Origin: Ktedonobacter racemifer
Lineage (GTDB): Bacteria; Chloroflexota; DTOL01; JACQYG01
DNA length: 8,142 bases
Assembly (NCBI GenBank): GCA_020723545.1
Contig: DYIS01000110.1
Location: 1-8,142, forward strand
Reading direction: 5' to 3'
Part shown: positions 5,739-8,142 of the stretch, piece after piece
How the letters are laid out: each line of letters begins with the position of its first letter
Numbering within the stretch: position 1 is the first letter of the stretch
Translations under genes and position numbers: made by a program
Notes under the pieces: generated by a model
Told to the model about the DNA's origin: nothing
What the model saw: only the letters and a program-made list of their open reading frames with translations
Databases searched by the model: none

Positions 5739-6359
5739 ATGGTCAAGAAACTAGCGGTCGCCATCGCCGTCACCTCCGGCCTCCTGGTTCTGGCCGGCTT
5801 CTTCTTCCGCCATCCCTTGCTCGCGATGTGCCAGGGTGCCCTGGCCAACTGGGCCACTATCGCGGCCGCCTTTGCTCTCTTGCTGGGCCTGGCCAACCTG
5901 TTGACCTTTCACGCCACCAACGTCCGGGGGCGGCGGTCAGGCTGGGGGTACAGCCTTTTGACCCTGGCCGCGGCCCTGGCTGTCCTCGTGGTGGGGTTCG
6001 CTCCGGATCTCGGCTGGCCCGGTGACTGGTACCTGGCCTGGGTGTTCGGCTACGTCTACGAGCCTTTGAGCATAACCTTCCTGGCTCTACTCGCCTTTTT
6101 CGTCGTCTCCGCCGCCTATCGGGCCCTGCGCATGCGCACCTGGGAATCGGCGGCCCTGGTCCTCTCGGCGATCGTGGTCATTATTGGGCAATTGCCGCTG
6201 GGATACCAACTCTGGCCGGGGCTTGTGGAGGCAAAGGACTGGCTCCTGGCCGTGCCAGTCACTGCCGGGATGCGCGGCATCCTCCTGGGCGCTGCCCTGG
6301 GAGCCATGACGCTGGGCCTGCGGGTGCTCCTGGGATTAGATCGGCCGTATCTGGACTGA
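5739..6359 (+). CDS. Six-helix integral membrane protein, unknown function
   Basis: A 206-aa protein starting at ATG 5739, with GAGG 4 nt upstream. A longer open frame reaches back to 5637 inside the previous gene, but that start has no support. Predicted membrane helices lie at about 4-22, 38-57, 70-87, 109-127, 137-152 and 168-198. Basic loops NVRGRRSG (61-68) and RALRMR (128-133) place these loops on the cytoplasmic side. The C-terminus RGILLGAALGAMTLGLRVLLGLDRPYLD has a regular glycine pattern and looks conserved. There are no transporter signatures, catalytic motifs or binding residues I can name. It starts 29 nt after the DUF6754-like gene and ends 1 nt before the zinc-ribbon gene, so the three membrane proteins probably form a complex. 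Confidence 0.78.
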   Translation: MVKKLAVAIAVTSGLLVLAGFFFRHPLLAMCQGALANWATIAAAFALLLGLANLLTFHATNVRGRRSGWGYSLLTLAAALAVLVVGFAPDLGWPGDWYLAWVFGYVYEPLSITFLALLAFFVVSAAYRALRMRTWESAALVLSAIVVIIGQLPLGYQLWPGLVEAKDWLLAVPVTAGMRGILLGAALGAMTLGLRVLLGLDRPYLD

Positions 6360-6360
6360 C

Positions 6361-7671
6361 ATGGCTGTATACTGTTCGCAGTGCGGCGCCTCCAACCGTG
6401 ACGGCAGCCTCTATTGCAACGCCTGCGGCCAGAGGCTGGGCGTTACGGCGACAGCAGCCGGCCCAGTCTGTGGTTTCCCGACCCCGGCCCTGGCCCGGTA
6501 TTGTAGCCAGTGCGGGAACCCCTTGCCGGCCCCGGCGGCTGCCCCGGTCGAAGGGGAAGTCATTCCTTTCTCCGAGGAAGAGGCCGGCTCCCTGGAGGCT
6601 GAGGCGCCATCCCTTGGCGGCTGGAAGGGAGAAGAAGAAACAGGGAAGAAGGCGACTGGAGAGCCCTTACCCCCTATCGCCGCGCCCGGCCTGGGACCCC
6701 GGCCTCTCGTGCCGGTGCACCGGCCGGGGCCCGAGCAGGCTTCGGCGGCGGAGCTGGAGGCGGCCTGGGCCGCCGCCCTGGCCGGGCCGCCGCCCATGGT
6801 TGAGCCCCTCGCAAGGGAGGGACGGGCGGCCAGGTTGCTCCGGGCCTCGGTGCCCCGCCTGCTATATCTCTTGCTCCTGGCCGCCGTCGTCCTACCCTTG
6901 GCCTACCCGGCTATTGGGGCAGACCTGGTGGTCCAGGTCGGGCCAGAGGCCCGGCAGTTCTACGGAGCCCTGGAGTCTATGCCGCCCGAGGGGTTGGCGC
7001 TCATCGCCTTCGACTATGACCCTGGTGCCGGCGGCGAGCTTAACCCCCAGGCCCGGGCCATCGTCGGGCACCTGTTGCGCCGTGGGGTCAAGGTCGTGGC
7101 GGTGAGCCTTCGACCCGCGGGCCCCTATCTGGCCCAGGCGGCTTTCCGCCAGGTTAAGGACAAAGGGGGATACCGTTACGGCGAGGATTTTGTGGACCTG
7201 GGATACCTGGCCGGGGAAGAGGCGGCTCTGGCCTCCTGGGCCCAGGATCTGGCCCTGGCCACGCCGGTGGACTGGGTGCGGGGCCGGCCCCTGGCGGAAT
7301 ACCCCATGCTGCAGCGGCACGCCGGCGTCCGGCAGTTCGACCTGGTGGTCGTTCTGGCCGATAATGAGCCGGCGCTGCGCCGGTGGATCGGCCAGATCGG
7401 TTCCCGGTACAACCTGAAAATGGCAGCGGGCTTGAGCGCCCTGGCCGCGCCCCAGGCCCAGCCCTTTCTGCGTTCGGGCCAGCTCGCCGGGATGCTGAGC
7501 GGGGTGCCCGGGGCAGCGGAGTACGAAGAGCTCCTGGGCCAGCCTGGGCCGGGTACCGTGGCCCTGGCCCCTCAGTCCCTGGCCCACGGGGTGGTGTTGC
7601 TGGCTATAGCCGCCGGCAACGTCGCTCTCTTGGGGTCATGGGCCCTCGGCAGGAGGAGGGATAAGAGGTAG
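6361..7671 (+). CDS. Zinc-ribbon membrane protein with a large extracytoplasmic domain
   Basis: A 436-aa protein starting at ATG 6361, 1 nt after the previous stop and with no clear ribosome binding site, so probably read by coupled translation. Residues 5-22 form a CxxC-x10-CxxC zinc ribbon. Residues 34-51 repeat the layout, but the first Cys is Gly34, leaving three ligands. A low-complexity acidic/proline linker runs to about 160. A membrane helix at about 166-187 is followed by a mixed alpha/beta domain (190-405) with LIAFDYDPG (214-222), VKVVAVSLRPAGP (243-255) and FDLVVVLAD (326-334). A second helix lies at about 408-430, ending in RRRDKR. By the positive-inside rule the ribbons are cytoplasmic and the central domain is outside. 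The strand-helix pattern suggests a Rossmann-like fold without a recognisable nucleotide-binding motif. I do not know the function. Confidence 0.8.
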   Translation: MAVYCSQCGASNRDGSLYCNACGQRLGVTATAAGPVCGFPTPALARYCSQCGNPLPAPAAAPVEGEVIPFSEEEAGSLEAEAPSLGGWKGEEETGKKATGEPLPPIAAPGLGPRPLVPVHRPGPEQASAAELEAAWAAALAGPPPMVEPLAREGRAARLLRASVPRLLYLLLLAAVVLPLAYPAIGADLVVQVGPEARQFYGALESMPPEGLALIAFDYDPGAGGELNPQARAIVGHLLRRGVKVVAVSLRPAGPYLAQAAFRQVKDKGGYRYGEDFVDLGYLAGEEAALASWAQDLALATPVDWVRGRPLAEYPMLQRHAGVRQFDLVVVLADNEPALRRWIGQIGSRYNLKMAAGLSALAAPQAQPFLRSGQLAGMLSGVPGAAEYEELLGQPGPGTVALAPQSLAHGVVLLAIAAGNVALLGSWALGRRRDKR

Positions 7672-7673
7672 GG

Positions 7674-7707
7674 GATGGCAGATGGCAGTTGGCTGCCATC
7701 TGCCATC
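7674..7707. repeat. Perfect 15-bp inverted repeat between convergent genes
   Basis: GATGGCAGATGGCAG (7674-7688), loop TTGG, CTGCCATCTGCCATC (7693-7707). Each arm is itself a tandem of GATGGCA. It starts 3 nt after the zinc-ribbon stop and lies between two convergent genes. There is no T-run on either strand, so it may stop transcription weakly or stabilise mRNA 3' ends in both directions, or be a REP-like dispersed repeat. Confidence 0.75.
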
Positions 7708-7708
7708 A

Positions 7709-7736
7709 GCTATCTGTTACCCGCTATCTGCTACCC
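7709..7736. repeat. Two tandem 14-bp repeats overlapping the rarA stop codon
   Basis: GCTATCTGTTACCC (7709-7722) is followed directly by GCTATCTGCTACCC (7723-7736), 13 of 14 identical. The second unit contains the minus-strand stop codon of rarA (7731-7733). Together with the adjacent inverted repeat it forms a short repetitive patch. Confidence 0.65.
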
Positions 7737-8142
7737 CGGTGCCTCCGCGTCATCAGGCTTGGTGTCCCGGAGTGACCGCAGGCGCTTCGCCACCTCTCGC
7801 TCGTACCCCTGGTCGCCAGGCTCGTACCAGCGCTTGCCGCGCAGCGCCCAGGGGAGATACTGCTGCTCCACCCAGTGGCCGGGGTAGTCGTGGGGGTACT
7901 TGTAGCCAGCCTGGTGCCCTAAGGCCCTGCCGTCCCGGCTGGCGTCCTTCAGGTGATCTGGCACCTCCACCTTGCCCTCCCGCTCAACCTCGGCCTTGGC
8001 CTGGAAGTAGGCCCCCATGCTGTTGCTCTTGGGCGCCGTGGCCAGGTACACCGTGGCCTCGGCCAGGTGGTACTGGGCCTCGGGTAGGCCACACCACTCC
8101 AGGGCTCGGGCACAGGCTGAGGCCACCACGATGCCCATGGGG
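7731..8142 (-). CDS. rarA: Replication-associated recombination protein A, C-terminal part (5' end outside window)
   Basis: The final 137 codons of a minus-strand gene that continues past base 8142; residues before MGIVVAS are already in frame. LPEAQYHLAEATVYLATAPKS and later GYKYPHDYPGHWVEQQYLP are diagnostic of the C-terminal tetramerisation domain of RarA/MgsA, a AAA+ ATPase that acts at stalled replication forks and is related to clamp-loader subunits and RuvB. The Walker motifs lie outside the window. After the family's usual end (RWYEP) there is a tail of about 30 charged residues, acidic at its end (KPDDAEAPG). It converges on the zinc-ribbon gene with only 59 bp between the two stops. 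Confidence 0.9.
   Translation of the reverse strand, partial: PMGIVVASACARALEWCGLPEAQYHLAEATVYLATAPKSNSMGAYFQAKAEVEREGKVEVPDHLKDASRDGRALGHQAGYKYPHDYPGHWVEQQYLPWALRGKRWYEPGDQGYEREVAKRLRSLRDTKPDDAEAPG

Noticed and set aside
6892..7587. 231-aa minus-strand open frame
   Set aside because: Antisense shadow of the zinc-ribbon membrane protein; no motif and no ribosome binding site.
7674..7707. Rho-independent terminator
   Set aside because: The stem is perfect, but no T-tract follows on either strand, so it is listed as a repeat with only possible terminator activity.

Overview
The window is GC-rich bacterial DNA that fits a Chloroflexota genome (Anaerolineae or a close relative). That placement is an inference. 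It rests on a YLPII[M/F]K motif in two neighbouring secreted proteins, a GC-rich gene set of hypothetical membrane proteins, and frequent GTG/TTG starts; there is no rRNA or other marker gene to prove it.

Layout. (1) 1-2767, minus strand: a two-gene secreted-protein operon behind a near-consensus sigma-70-type promoter (2739-2767). The first gene is an exported clan GH-A glycoside hydrolase. The second, 13 nt downstream, is an exported protein with five TolB/PD40-type beta-propeller repeats followed by a SpoIID/LytB domain that is cut by the window edge. The second gene is a clear continuous reading frame open to base 1. (2) 2768-4088: a less GC-rich island, with a long imperfect palindrome (2788-2931), a translationally coupled pair on the minus strand (72-aa helical protein plus MNT/AbiEii-like nucleotidyltransferase) flanked by two diverged copies of a roughly 28-bp sequence, and a decayed minus-strand ORF. 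(3) 4089-7671, plus strand: a tightly packed five-gene run made of a macro-domain gene with a frameshift, an 88-aa hydrophobic protein, a DUF6754-like membrane protein, a six-helix membrane protein, and a zinc-ribbon membrane protein with a large extracytoplasmic domain. (4) 7672-7730: a perfect 15-bp inverted repeat and tandem 14-mers between convergent genes. (5) 7731-8142, minus strand: the C-terminal part of the replication-associated AAA+ ATPase RarA/MgsA.

How the parts may work together. The minus-strand operon probably makes two cell-surface proteins acting on polysaccharide or peptidoglycan. The nucleotidyltransferase pair looks like a toxin-antitoxin-like or defence-like module that can move. 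The plus-strand run is the best candidate for an undescribed system: three membrane proteins and one small hydrophobic protein with almost no spacing, of unknown function, led by an ADP-ribose-type macro domain that is broken in this sequence.

No tRNA, rRNA, CRISPR array, transposase or integrase was seen.
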